From assembly GCA_030431255.1 (NCBI GenBank), contig JAUIJL010000001.1:620001-684000 (forward strand): 64,000 nt of DNA. The letters are read 5' to 3'. The translations under genes and the position numbers were made by a program. Positions 1-8,775 of this stretch are shown here, one piece after another; position 1 is the first letter of the stretch, and each line of letters opens with the position of its first letter. The notes under the pieces are model-generated. The model made no database searches and had not been told where the DNA came from. It saw only the letters and a list, made by a program, of their open reading frames with translations. The DNA comes from Thermoanaerobaculia bacterium. Lineage in GTDB: Bacteria > Acidobacteriota > Thermoanaerobaculia > Multivoradales > J023.

Positions 1-415
1 TACAGGCCAGGGCTCGCCGCGCGCTCAATCATCGAGTCGACCCGTTGGCGGGAGGCCGACGTCCTGGGTTTTCGTCCGATGGGTGGGGCAGCTTGTCGGT
101 CCGGGCTCGGTGGATTTCGCTCGGCCCCAGGGCGTTGGGGGCTTCCGCGAGGCACGGGAGCCGAACCTCTTCTCGGCCAGTGTATTCGAGCCATCGGTCC
201 GAGTAAAGCTCAGAATCTACGACTTCTGCTCTGTGTCCCGGAGGCGGCTATGACCACGAATTTACCTTGAGATGTTTCACCGATCGGCCGCCTCTGAGAT
301 GATCCGGAGCTTACGGGGCGAGCCCCCGAGATTCCAGAAAAAAGCTCCGGCAATATCGCTCCGAGAGCATCAATAGCACCACAGTGGGTCGAAATCGACA
401 GATCGCAAGGGGAGA
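1..415. other. Unassigned left-edge stretch
   Basis: No gene can be supported here. All three forward frames stay open for about 200 bases or more from the window edge (frame 1 stops at 270, frame 2 near 250, frame 3 near 210), so the 3' end of a gene starting outside the window is possible. None of the three translations resembles a family I recognise. No tRNA or clear terminator was seen. Confidence 0.3.
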
Positions 416-1825
416 GTGTTGAGCCGGGATTCGTATCGTTCCATACGCCGCCTTCTGTCTCCGCTGCATCCCCGCAAGCTGTGGAGCAGGGCGCGATTCG
501 TGGCCCATCTCTTGGGTTGGCATCACGTCAAGCTTTGGCTTTCGGGGCTGCGTCCCAAGCGGCTGATCGCTTCCTGGGAGTTCTTGCGACGGCAGTCGGC
601 TGAGATCCAATCTCGACGGCGAGAGCCCCGATTGACGGTGGCGGTGGATATCTCCCCGTTCTGGGAACCGCTCACCGGCATCGGCTGGTACCTCTACCGC
701 TTGCTGCAAGCTATGGCGGATCGTGAGGATGTTCGGCTTCGGTTGTATGGCCCCGGGCTCGTGGACAAGGGCGATACCCCGGACCCGATGGTGGCGATTC
801 CCGAGGGGCCGGCGCTGGAGCGGGTGCAATATCGCATCCCCGAGGACTTCAGCATCGTCTGGTATTGGTTGACGGACCGCTTGCGACCCCACGAAGAGCG
901 ACTGATCGCTTTCGACCGCAATCAAGTGCTCTTCGCACCAAACTATTACTTGCCCGAGCGTTTTGGTCGCTGTGCAGGACATCTCGTGGCCACCATCCAC
1001 GACCTTTCCGTCTTGGTGGTGCCGGAGACCATGCGCGAGTCCACCCGGGAAGTGCTTTCCCGCCAGCTGCGTGCCACGGCAGAGAAGGCCGCCCTGGTGC
1101 TCACCGACAGCAAAGCCGTCGAGCAGGAGATCGTCGCCGAAGGCCTGGCCGACGAGCATCGGGTGAAAGCGGTCCATTTGGCTCCGGGCTCTACCCTCGG
1201 CGTCGAGCCCCGGATTCCCGATGGTCTTCCCGAGCGATATGTGCTCTTCGTCGGCACCATTGAGCCCCGCAAGAACTTGGGAACTCTGCTGGCTGCTTTC
1301 TCTCGCTTCCGTCAGTCCAGCAGAGCTTCGGATTCCGAAGAAAAGCGGTCCGAGGGACTTTCACTGGTGCTCTGCGGGGGATTGGGCTGGAAGACCGAAA
1401 GCATCAAAGGGCGAATCGAAGAAGCAGAACAGGCGGGTTGGTGCCGACGCATGGGATATCTGACCGAGTCGGAGCTGGTCGGTGTTTACAGCCGGGCAGA
1501 GTGGGTCGCGCTGCCTTCTCTTTACGAAGGGTTCGGTCTGCCGGCGGTTGAGGCCATGGCGGTCGGAGCACCGCTGTTGTTGGCGGACATTGCCGTGCTT
1601 CGGGAAGTGGGGGGAGATGCCGCCCTCTACGCTCCGAGCCGCGACGTGGAAGCTTGGGTGGACCTGCTGGTCGCTATCGACCGGGATCCGTCGCTCAGAG
1701 CGAGGCACAGCGCTAACAGCAGGCGACGCTCGGCGGTGTTCAGCTGGCAGAAAACCTCCGATGCCACGGTCGAGGCCTGGCGATATGCCGTCGATCTGCA
1801 GGAAAATGCCGGTCATGGCTCGTGA
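416..1825 (+). CDS. GT4-type glycosyltransferase (group 1)
   Basis: A 469-residue GT-B glycosyltransferase of the GT4 (group 1) type, expected to move a sugar from a nucleotide-sugar donor to a surface polysaccharide or glycolipid at the cytoplasmic face. The N-terminal acceptor domain contains the glycine-rich turn LTGIGWYLYRLL. The donor domain contains LFVGTIEPRKNLGTLL (about residue 276) and the EX7E-type donor loop YEGFGLPAVEAMAVG (about residue 370), followed by REVGGDAALY. The start is GTG at 416 right after a GGGGAGA ribosome site; TTG at 419 is equally possible. The first ~80 residues are Arg-rich and precede the usual fold. The downstream gene overlaps its 3' end, so the two are probably co-transcribed. 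The acceptor cannot be told. Confidence 0.88.
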   Translation: MLSRDSYRSIRRLLSPLHPRKLWSRARFVAHLLGWHHVKLWLSGLRPKRLIASWEFLRRQSAEIQSRRREPRLTVAVDISPFWEPLTGIGWYLYRLLQAMADREDVRLRLYGPGLVDKGDTPDPMVAIPEGPALERVQYRIPEDFSIVWYWLTDRLRPHEERLIAFDRNQVLFAPNYYLPERFGRCAGHLVATIHDLSVLVVPETMRESTREVLSRQLRATAEKAALVLTDSKAVEQEIVAEGLADEHRVKAVHLAPGSTLGVEPRIPDGLPERYVLFVGTIEPRKNLGTLLAAFSRFRQSSRASDSEEKRSEGLSLVLCGGLGWKTESIKGRIEEAEQAGWCRRMGYLTESELVGVYSRAEWVALPSLYEGFGLPAVEAMAVGAPLLLADIAVLREVGGDAALYAPSRDVEAWVDLLVAIDRDPSLRARHSANSRRRSAVFSWQKTSDATVEAWRYAVDLQENAGHGS

Positions 1826-3107
1826 ACAAGAATCCCCGAAGGGGCTGAAAGCCGCGGCCGGAAGGTCTTGGCGGTTGAGCGGCGCGGTCGTTTTCGTGCT
1901 GGCGCTGCTCGGCCACTTCTATTTTTGGTACATGCCGCGAGCCCGCCCGGCGCTTCCCGGGCAAGATCTCCCCGCTCGGCTGCTGAATCACCCTGATCTG
2001 CCCCTCGCGGTGTGGATGCCTTTCCCCCATCAGAATCTCGGCGCGCTGGAAGCTTTCGGCCTCAGCACTGGGACCCTGCAAGCAGCCCTACGCTTGGCCG
2101 CCTTGCCCAGCCCGGCTTTGCCGAGGTTCGGGCATCTCAGGGTGCCACCCTCCCGCTCCTTAGCCGTGGCGACGGAAAGACGTGGAGAGCGCTTTGTGGT
2201 GGCGGCCGACGTCTATCCCGCTGCCGGAGCCTTCTTTCGGCTCGCCGGGCGGTTGGCCGGCAATCCCTGGTTGGCGGGGGGCAGTCTGCTGACCGACGAG
2301 GGGCGTCTGTCGGTGCAATGGCACGGCAATGTTTGGAGTGTCAGCTCTCAAGGTGATGTGGGATTTACCGACGGCGGAACCTTTCCGCCGTCCTTCGCTC
2401 ACCGCGATCCGGGGCTTGCATCCAGCCCCGGCAGAAAGCCGGTTTTGGTGGCCGAGGCGAGATGGACGCGCGATCCGCTGCCGGAGGGTCGCTACTATCT
2501 ATTCGTCGACGATCAAGGCGTGGAGCTGATCTCCGATGCGGCCACGGACCGTCCGCCGTCGACCTCGGAGGCGATGGTCCGAGCGCGGGCGCTGCTGCTG
2601 GCGGTGTCGGCTGCGGACGGGCCGCTGGGTGACGGTGGTCAAGCCTTGGCTTTGATCGGTCAGGCCTCGGACCAAATCGCCGAGCTTCCCAGGGGCGCGG
2701 TGATTCACCGGCCCGGGGTGGATCGTTGGAGCCTGCCGGCCGAAGGGTTGTTGAGCATGGCCGGCCGAAAGCCGAGCGTCGGCTCAGGGGCCGGGCTGGA
2801 GGTGATCGCCACCGATTCCACGGGTCTGACCCAAGGACAATCCCTAGCGTTGGAAGTGGCGGCGCTGTTACGATCGCGCGCCGCCGAGAGCGCTTTGGTT
2901 TTCGGCTTGTGGGTGGAGCTTTCTCCTGCCTCTTTAGAAGTGGGGCGCATCCGCCGGGGATTGGAAAGGGCTCCGCTCTGGTCGAGGGAGCAGGTCACCC
3001 GATGGCGGGAGGCCGACCGTTTTTTGGCGGGTATGGCGACACCTTGGCAACGGATGGTGCTCGTGGTTCGAGAGGAACCGTCCAGCCTGTGGTTGTTGGT
3101 GGAGTGA
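1806..3107 (+). CDS. Hypothetical single-pass membrane protein
   Basis: I do not recognise this protein of about 430 residues. It has a basic N-terminus, one hydrophobic segment (WRLSGAVVFVLALLGHFYFW) and then a long, probably extracytoplasmic domain rich in Leu, Ala, Gly and Pro. The start is ATG 1806 or ATG 1815. Both lie inside the end of the preceding glycosyltransferase gene (overlap 11-20 bp) behind a CAGGAAA site, which indicates translational coupling and a shared role, perhaps in envelope glycan assembly. The open frame extends back to 1482, but that part only shadows the glycosyltransferase. It has no Cys-rich or obvious catalytic motif. Confidence 0.7.
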   Translation: MPVMAREQESPKGLKAAAGRSWRLSGAVVFVLALLGHFYFWYMPRARPALPGQDLPARLLNHPDLPLAVWMPFPHQNLGALEAFGLSTGTLQAALRLAALPSPALPRFGHLRVPPSRSLAVATERRGERFVVAADVYPAAGAFFRLAGRLAGNPWLAGGSLLTDEGRLSVQWHGNVWSVSSQGDVGFTDGGTFPPSFAHRDPGLASSPGRKPVLVAEARWTRDPLPEGRYYLFVDDQGVELISDAATDRPPSTSEAMVRARALLLAVSAADGPLGDGGQALALIGQASDQIAELPRGAVIHRPGVDRWSLPAEGLLSMAGRKPSVGSGAGLEVIATDSTGLTQGQSLALEVAALLRSRAAESALVFGLWVELSPASLEVGRIRRGLERAPLWSREQVTRWREADRFLAGMATPWQRMVLVVREEPSSLWLLVE

Positions 3108-3200
3108 GGAGGGGCTCCGGCTCCGCACCATCGCGAGCGCCCGGATCGTCCCGAGATAGTGGGCTGTCCGATTGCCGTAAAAGACCATTGCAAAGGCCGA

Positions 3201-3229
3201 TTGACAGAGGGGCGGGGATGCCTTAACCT
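3201..3229 (+). promoter_or_regulatory. Candidate sigma-70 promoter for the yceD-rpmF-fab operon
   Basis: A perfect -35 hexamer TTGACA (3201-3206) is followed after 17 bp by TAACCT (3224-3229), which keeps the first, second and last bases of the -10 consensus. It sits about 33 bp before the yceD start, as expected for the head of the fatty-acid operon. This is pattern matching only. Confidence 0.45.
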
Positions 3230-3261
3230 CTCCCACCTGGCTCGGCTTCCGGGGAATTCTC

Positions 3262-3786
3262 ATGGAAATTCGCCTCGATCAGCTCGGCGAACCGCGATTC
3301 ATCTGGCGGGAAACCTTAGAGCTCGCCCCTGACGAGCTGGCCCACGACGATCTTCTCGACATCGGACCCATCGACTGCCGTGGATCTCTCGATGCCACGC
3401 ATTCGGGATTCGTGCTTCGCCTCAGCCTCAGGTACGAGCAGGCTTTGTCCTGCGTTCGTTGCCTCGGGGAAATTCGGTCCGAGGTCCGTCCTGAGCTCGA
3501 CTTCCTGATCGAATTTCAATCCGCGGAAGAAGGCGGTGAGATGGAGGAAGAAGTTAGCCTGGAGAGGGAAGATCTCGGGGTTCTTATGATGAGCACACCC
3601 CTTCTCGACACCCGTCCTTTGGTGGTCGAGCAGGTTCAGCTGGGACTGCCCATGAAGCCGCTGTGTAAGAAGGATTGCGCCGGCTTATGTGGACGTTGCG
3701 GCTCTGATCTGAACCAAGGACCGTGCGATTGTGAAGCCGAGGTGGATCCCCGTTGGGCGGCCCTCAAGGGCCTGAGCAAGGGGTGA
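3262..3786 (+). CDS. yceD: YceD/DUF177 family protein
   Basis: A 174-residue DUF177 (YceD) protein. The family is linked to 23S rRNA accumulation and is almost always encoded immediately before rpmF and plsX, as here. The N-terminal half carries CVRCLGEI. The C-terminal half carries the family signature PLCKKDCAGLCGRCG followed by CDCE, a Cys cluster that could hold a metal. ATG start at 3262. It is first in the operon yceD-rpmF-plsX-fabD-fabG-acpP-fabF and has its own candidate promoter upstream. The family assignment is firm; the molecular role is known only from the family. Confidence 0.9.
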   Translation: MEIRLDQLGEPRFIWRETLELAPDELAHDDLLDIGPIDCRGSLDATHSGFVLRLSLRYEQALSCVRCLGEIRSEVRPELDFLIEFQSAEEGGEMEEEVSLEREDLGVLMMSTPLLDTRPLVVEQVQLGLPMKPLCKKDCAGLCGRCGSDLNQGPCDCEAEVDPRWAALKGLSKG

Positions 3787-3920
3787 GGCATCGGCACGGC
3801 TGCTACAGGAAAGCAAGACTTCTGGAACGATTTTTCAGCTGGCCGGCCCGCGAAGGATGGACCTTCGGCCCGGTCGATAGAAGACGATGACCACCCGTCA
3901 TCGCGATGGAGACTCTGAAC

Positions 3921-4106
3921 ATGGCTAATCCGAAACGACGTCAATCCAAGGCCCGCCGCGACCGCCGCAGGGCACACGATGCTCTCAGCCGTCCCGGCAC
4001 CTCCAATTGCTCCAACTGCGGGGAGGCCAAGCTGCCCCATCGCGTGTGTGGCTCCTGCGGCCATTATCGTGACCGCGAGGTGGTCGAGGTCGACGGCAAC
4101 TTCTGA
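3921..4106 (+). CDS. rpmF: 50S ribosomal protein L32
   Basis: A 61-residue bL32. The basic N-terminus [20 protein letters not shown] is typical. It is followed by the four-Cys zinc-ribbon signature [18 protein letters not shown], so this is the zinc-binding (C+) version. The ATG at 3921 is chosen over the in-frame ATG 3906 because bL32 starts with MA(N/V)PK and a GGAG site lies about 9 bp upstream. It lies between yceD and plsX, the standard arrangement that links ribosome and membrane-lipid synthesis. Confidence 0.96.
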   Translation: MANPKRRQSKARRDRRRAHDALSRPGTSNCSNCGEAKLPHRVCGSCGHYRDREVVEVDGNF

Positions 4107-4138
4107 TCGGCTGAGGCGAGGACGCCCTCGCCCCTAAG

Positions 4139-5179
4139 ATGGAAAAAAGGCCACTGACGATCGCTGTAGACGCGATGGGCGGGGACTATGCTCCCCGCTC
4201 TGTGGTGCAAGGTGCCGTGACGGCTGCCGAAGGCGGGATTCCGGTGATCCTCGTCGGGGACCGGTCTCAAGTCGAGGCTGAGCTCCGCCGGATTGCGGGT
4301 GGATCCGAGCTTTTGGCTTCCGGGCAATGCGCCATCGAGCACGCCGATCAGGTGGTGGCGATGGAAGAGCGTCCAGTGGCTGTCCGCAAGAAACGGCAAG
4401 CGTCCGTGCGGGTTTGCGCTCGGCTGGTCAAAGAGGGCCGAGCCCAGGCCATGGTGACGGCGGGAAATACCGGCGCCGCGATGATCGTCGCCAAGACGGT
4501 GATCGGCACGATCCCCGGGGTGGATCGCCCGGCTTTGGCGGGAGTCTTCCCCAATCGGAAGGGGCGCACTGTGGTGCTCGATGTCGGGGCCAATCTCAGC
4601 TCCCGGGCTTCACACCTGCGCCAATTCGCGGTCATGGGGCATTTCTTTGCCCAGGAGATTATCGGGACCCCGGCTCCCCGGATCGGCTTGATGTCGGTGG
4701 GTGAAGAAGCCTCCAAGGGCACCGACCTGACCCGCCAAGTCTTCCAAGTCCTTAAAGAAACCGGCCTCAACTTTGTCGGCAACGTCGAGGGGCGCGACGT
4801 CTTTCGCGGCACGGTCGACGTCATCGTCTGCGACGGCTTCGTCGGCAACGTGGTGTTGAAGACCTCCGAGTCGCTGGCGGGCTATTTGGGCTCTTTGATC
4901 AAAAGGGAGCTGGCGAGCACGTGGCGCACCCGAATTGGCTATTGGCTGGCAAAGCCGGCCTTGGAAGCGTACCGTCGGCAAACGGATTGGAGCGAGTTCG
5001 GCGCGGCCCCGCTGCTCGGGGTGCAAGCCGGGTGCTTCATCGGCCACGGCCGGTCCAACGCCAAGGCGGTGAAGAACGCGATCCGGGGCGCCCATGGTTT
5101 CGCTGCCGCGGATTTGCACAACAAGATTCGAGAGAAGGTCGCGGAGCTGCACAACAAAGAAGCGGCGTTGTTGTCGTGA
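4139..5179 (+). CDS. plsX: Phosphate acyltransferase PlsX
   Basis: A 346-residue PlsX, which converts acyl-ACP and phosphate to acyl-phosphate, the donor for PlsY in phosphatidic acid synthesis. Family hallmarks are the N-terminal IAVDAMGGDYAP, the EHADQVVAM segment, VTAGNTGAAM, VLDVGANL and the C-terminal LLGVQAGCFIGHGRSNAKA. Length is normal for the family. It follows rpmF by 32 bp and precedes fabD by 97 bp, so phospholipid and fatty-acid synthesis genes share one operon. Confidence 0.96.
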   Translation: MEKRPLTIAVDAMGGDYAPRSVVQGAVTAAEGGIPVILVGDRSQVEAELRRIAGGSELLASGQCAIEHADQVVAMEERPVAVRKKRQASVRVCARLVKEGRAQAMVTAGNTGAAMIVAKTVIGTIPGVDRPALAGVFPNRKGRTVVLDVGANLSSRASHLRQFAVMGHFFAQEIIGTPAPRIGLMSVGEEASKGTDLTRQVFQVLKETGLNFVGNVEGRDVFRGTVDVIVCDGFVGNVVLKTSESLAGYLGSLIKRELASTWRTRIGYWLAKPALEAYRRQTDWSEFGAAPLLGVQAGCFIGHGRSNAKAVKNAIRGAHGFAAADLHNKIREKVAELHNKEAALLS

Positions 5180-5276
5180 TGCATCCTTCGGATCCGTCCG
5201 GCTCGGATGCCGCCGGCCGTGTGAGCAGGCTCAAAGCCCTTCCGCAAATCCCAGGAAACAATTCAGGAACGAATCG

Positions 5277-6224
5277 ATGACTAAGCTGGCAGTGGTTTTT
5301 CCGGGTCAAGGCTCCCAGAGTGTCGGAATGGGTAGGGACTGGGCGGACACCCACGACATCGCCCGCCGCGCTTTCGAGGAAGCGGACGACGCCTTGGGCT
5401 TCTCCCTATCCGACCTGTGCTGGTCGGGACCAGCGGAAGATCTTCAGCTCACCGCCAATACCCAACCGGCGATTTTGGCCTGCTCGGTGGCCATGTATCG
5501 AGTGCTCGCGGAGATGGCGGGAGATCGCTTGCAGTTGGCTTGCTTGGCCGGTCACAGCCTGGGAGAGTATTCGGCCCTAGTGGCCGCGGGGGCCCTGGAC
5601 TTCGGTGACGCGTTGCGGCTGGTCCGGCGCCGCGGCCGGTTGATGCAGGAAGCGGTTCCGGTCGGCCAGGGCGCGATGGCCGCCGTCATGGGGCTGGAGC
5701 GCTCGCAGTTGGAGCAGGTGCTGGCGGACACCGATCTGGGCGACGAGGTCTGCACCCTGGCCAATCTGAACTCGCCTCAGCAATTGGTGGTCGCAGGGCA
5801 TACGGCGGCAGTCGAAAAAGTGGCAGCCGCCGCCAAAGAAGCCGGCGCCAAGCTCGCCAAGATGCTGCCGGTGTCGGCACCCTTCCATTCGCCGCTCATG
5901 GCCCCGGCTCGGCAACAGCTCACCCCGGATCTCGAAGCGGCTCCATTTGCCGATCCCAACCCGCCGGTTTGGACCAATATCGATGCGCGACCGGCGACCC
6001 GTGGGCAGGAAGCCCGAGACGCCCTCATTCGCCAGATCGACGGTCCCGTCTATTGGACCGACATCATTCAGGGTATGGTTGCCGAGGGGGTCGACACGAT
6101 TTTGGAAGTCGGCCCCGGAAAAGTCTTGCAAGGTTTGGGCAAGCGAATCGACCGCAGTGTCGATTGGAAGAGCTTGCCCGAGCCGGGCGCCCTAGAGGAC
6201 CTCGTAACGTCTCTGGTCGGCTGA
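5277..6224 (+). CDS. fabD: Malonyl-CoA:ACP transacylase FabD
   Basis: A 315-residue FabD that loads malonate onto ACP for chain elongation. Visible motifs are VVFPGQGSQSVGMG at the N-terminus (oxyanion-hole region), the nucleophile elbow GHSLGEYSAL with its catalytic Ser, the His-containing VSAPFHSPLM, and the C-terminal EVGPGKVLQGLGKRI. ATG 5277 is chosen because the protein then begins MTKLAVVFPGQG; the open frame before it (from 5094) is a shadow of plsX. It is followed by fabG after 88 bp. Confidence 0.96.
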   Translation: MTKLAVVFPGQGSQSVGMGRDWADTHDIARRAFEEADDALGFSLSDLCWSGPAEDLQLTANTQPAILACSVAMYRVLAEMAGDRLQLACLAGHSLGEYSALVAAGALDFGDALRLVRRRGRLMQEAVPVGQGAMAAVMGLERSQLEQVLADTDLGDEVCTLANLNSPQQLVVAGHTAAVEKVAAAAKEAGAKLAKMLPVSAPFHSPLMAPARQQLTPDLEAAPFADPNPPVWTNIDARPATRGQEARDALIRQIDGPVYWTDIIQGMVAEGVDTILEVGPGKVLQGLGKRIDRSVDWKSLPEPGALEDLVTSLVG

Positions 6225-6312
6225 CCGGCCAAAGGAGCGGGTAGACCGACTGCCCGACGGCGAATTCGACCGTACGGCCCGCGCCGTACCGACTCGAAAG
6301 GACTAAGATCAC

Positions 6313-7056
6313 ATGTTTCGACTCGACGGCAAGACGGCTTTGGTGACCGGAGCGTCCCAGGGCATTGGTCGTACCCTGGCTCTTCAGCTCGCCCAACAAG
6401 GGGCGCGCGTGATTCCGGCCGCCCGCTCTGTGGACAAGCTGGAGTCGGTGGCCGAGGAGATTCGGTCCGCCGGCGGACAGGCTCACCCCCTGGCCCTCGA
6501 CATCTCACAGCCGGGAGAAATCGCTGGGCAGCTGGGCGAGCTGCCCGAAGAGTTTGCCGAAATCGACATCTTGGTCAACAACGCGGGTATCACCCGCGAC
6601 GGTCTATTCGCCCGCATGGGGCTGGACCAATGGGAGGAAGTCATCAATACCAACCTCACGGGAGCCTATGCGGTGACCCGGGAGATGGTGAAGGGTATGA
6701 TGCGCAGACGTTACGGGCGCATCATTTTCGTCTCTTCGGTGGTAGGTTTGATGGGCAACCCAGGGCAAGCCAACTACGCGGCCTCGAAAGCCGGCTTGGT
6801 GGGCATGTCGAAATCCTTGGCCAAGGAGCTGGGGGGGCGCAACATCACCGTCAACGTGGTCGCTCCCGGGTTCGTAGAGACCTCGATGACCGACGGTCTC
6901 GGAGATCGCGTCCGCGAGCAGCTCGAGAAGACTATCGTCGTCCGTCGCTTCGGCAGCCCGGAAGACATCGCCGCGCCGGTGATCTTCCTGGCCTCAGCGG
7001 AAGCCGGGTATATCACCGGCGAGGTATTGAACGTTTCCGGCGGCATGTACATCTAA
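6313..7056 (+). CDS. fabG: 3-oxoacyl-ACP reductase FabG
   Basis: A 247-residue classical short-chain dehydrogenase/reductase that reduces 3-oxoacyl-ACP with NADPH. It shows the Rossmann motif TGASQGIGR, the NNAG motif (ILVNNAGITRDGL, the FabG-type form), the active-site Ser in IIFVSSVVG, the catalytic YAASKAG, and the C-terminal GEVLNVSGGMYI that defines FabG. Its place between fabD and acpP supports FabG rather than a general SDR. Start ATG 6313. Confidence 0.95.
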   Translation: MFRLDGKTALVTGASQGIGRTLALQLAQQGARVIPAARSVDKLESVAEEIRSAGGQAHPLALDISQPGEIAGQLGELPEEFAEIDILVNNAGITRDGLFARMGLDQWEEVINTNLTGAYAVTREMVKGMMRRRYGRIIFVSSVVGLMGNPGQANYAASKAGLVGMSKSLAKELGGRNITVNVVAPGFVETSMTDGLGDRVREQLEKTIVVRRFGSPEDIAAPVIFLASAEAGYITGEVLNVSGGMYI

Positions 7057-7246
7057 CAGCTCGTTGGCAAAAGTCTAGCCGTTGGCAGACTTGCGCCACA
7101 GACTGCTGAGGTTTTGCATCCGCGTCGTCGCGCGGAGGGCTCCATTCGAAGGGTTCGCCCACTCGTTGGACTCCCCGCACCCTATTATGCTAGAAACCGC
7201 GGGTCTGATTGGTTCCGACCCAAATTCCCTGGAGGATATACAGATC

Positions 7247-7486
7247 ATGTCCATTGAAGACAAGGTCAAGTCGATCATTGCAGACCAACTCGGCGTGGAG
7301 ATCGCTGAGGTGGTCCCGGGCGCCAGCTTCACCGACGACTTGGGAGCTGACTCACTCGATATCGTCGAGCTCGTGATGGCATTTGAAGAGGAATTCGACA
7401 TCGAAATCCCCGACGAAGATGCCGAGAAGATCGCCAAAGTCGACGATGCGGTCAGCTACATCGGCGAGAACACGGAAAAAAGCTGA
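7247..7486 (+). CDS. acpP: Acyl carrier protein
   Basis: A 79-residue acidic carrier protein. The phosphopantetheine attachment Ser is in [11 protein letters not shown], followed by the recognition helix [16 protein letters not shown], exactly as in primary-metabolism ACPs. ATG 7247 ([16 protein letters not shown]) is the family start; the open frame from 7082 adds an unsupported N-terminus. A 190-bp gap separates it from fabG and holds an isolated TATTAT (7183-7188) that could be the -10 of an internal promoter, though no good -35 was found. A GGAGG site (7230-7234) lies 12 bp before the start. Confidence 0.97.
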   Translation: MSIEDKVKSIIADQLGVEIAEVVPGASFTDDLGADSLDIVELVMAFEEEFDIEIPDEDAEKIAKVDDAVSYIGENTEKS

Positions 7487-7521
7487 GCGTCTGAGGCGCT
7501 CTGATCTTAGGAGCCCATCCT

Positions 7522-8775
7522 TTGAGCTTCACCAAAAATCGCCGGGTGGTGGTCACCGGAGTGGGTTTGGTATCCCCATTGGGGGTCGGTACTGAGCCCA
7601 CCTGGCAAGGCCTTCTGGACGGCGCCAGTGGTATCGCAACCCTGACCCGATTCGACGCTTCGGACTACCCAGCCCGAATCGCCGGTGAGGTCGATGGTTT
7701 CGACCCCTTGGATTACGTGTCCAAAAAGGACGCGAAAAAAAGTGACACCTTCATCCATTATGCGATTGCCGCGGCGGATTTCGCCATGGCCGACTCCGGC
7801 TTGGAGATCGGCGACAGCAATCGTGAGCGGGTAGGGGTGGTGATCGGCTCGGGCATCGGCGGATTGCCGGTGATCGAGGCGATGCACAAAACGCTGTTGG
7901 ATCGGGGCCCGAGTCGGGTCTCGCCCTTCTTTATCCCCTCTTTGATCGTCAACTTGGCCGCTGGGCAGGTGTCGATTCGATTCGGCGCCCAAGGCCCGAA
8001 CTCGGCACCCGCAACCGCCTGCACCACGGGCTTGCACGCCGTGGGCGACGCTTTCCGGTTGATTCAAACCGGCCGGGCGGACGCGATGATCACGGGTGGT
8101 GCGGAAAGCGTGATCACGCCGCTGGCTATGGCCGGGTTCAGCTCGATGAAAGCCCTGTCGACCCGCAACGACGAGCCGACCAAGGCTTCGCGTCCGTGGG
8201 ATCGAGACCGTGACGGATTCGTCATGGGCGAAGGTGCCGGCATCCTGGTGCTGGAGGAGCTCGAGCAAGCCACCAAACGTGGAGCCGAGATCTACGCGGA
8301 GGTGGTGGGTTACGGCATGAGCGCCGACGCCTACCACATCTCAGCGCCGGATCCTTCCGGTGGCGGTGCGGCACGGGTGATGAAGGAGGCCTTGGACGAC
8401 GCGTCCATGAATCCGGATCAAGTGCAGTACATCAACGCCCACGGAACGTCGACACCCCTCGGTGATCTGGGTGAGGTCAAAGCGGTAAAAACCGTCTTCG
8501 GTGACCATGCCTACCAATTGGCGATGTCGTCCACCAAGTCCTCGACCGGCCACCTGCTCGGTGCCGCGGGTGGCTTGGAAACCGGCATCTTGGCATTGGC
8601 GGTGAAGCACCAGGTGCTGCCGGCGACGATCAACTTGGATCATCCCGACGAGGAAGCGGATCTCGATTTCGTGCCTCACACGCCACGGGATGTGGATCTG
8701 GAAGTCGCCCTGACCAACTCGTTTGGTTTCGGCGGTACCAACGGTGCGTTGATCCTTCGCCGCTTCCGAGGCTGA
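7522..8775 (+). CDS. fabF: 3-oxoacyl-ACP synthase II FabF
   Basis: A 417-residue beta-ketoacyl-ACP synthase II, the condensing enzyme of fatty-acid elongation. The catalytic triad is visible: Cys in APATACTTGLHAVGDAF, His in INAHGTSTPLGD, and His in KSSTGHLLGAAGG. The C-terminal NSFGFGGTNGALIL is typical. The start is TTG 7522 with a TAGGAG site upstream. Its stop codon touches the GTG start of the next membrane protein (TGAGTG), so the operon continues. Complete and normal length. Confidence 0.96.
   Translation: MSFTKNRRVVVTGVGLVSPLGVGTEPTWQGLLDGASGIATLTRFDASDYPARIAGEVDGFDPLDYVSKKDAKKSDTFIHYAIAAADFAMADSGLEIGDSNRERVGVVIGSGIGGLPVIEAMHKTLLDRGPSRVSPFFIPSLIVNLAAGQVSIRFGAQGPNSAPATACTTGLHAVGDAFRLIQTGRADAMITGGAESVITPLAMAGFSSMKALSTRNDEPTKASRPWDRDRDGFVMGEGAGILVLEELEQATKRGAEIYAEVVGYGMSADAYHISAPDPSGGGAARVMKEALDDASMNPDQVQYINAHGTSTPLGDLGEVKAVKTVFGDHAYQLAMSSTKSSTGHLLGAAGGLETGILALAVKHQVLPATINLDHPDEEADLDFVPHTPRDVDLEVALTNSFGFGGTNGALILRRFRG

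Noticed and set aside
79-270. 63-codon forward frame at the left edge
   Set aside because: Other frames are equally open there and the translation resembles nothing known.
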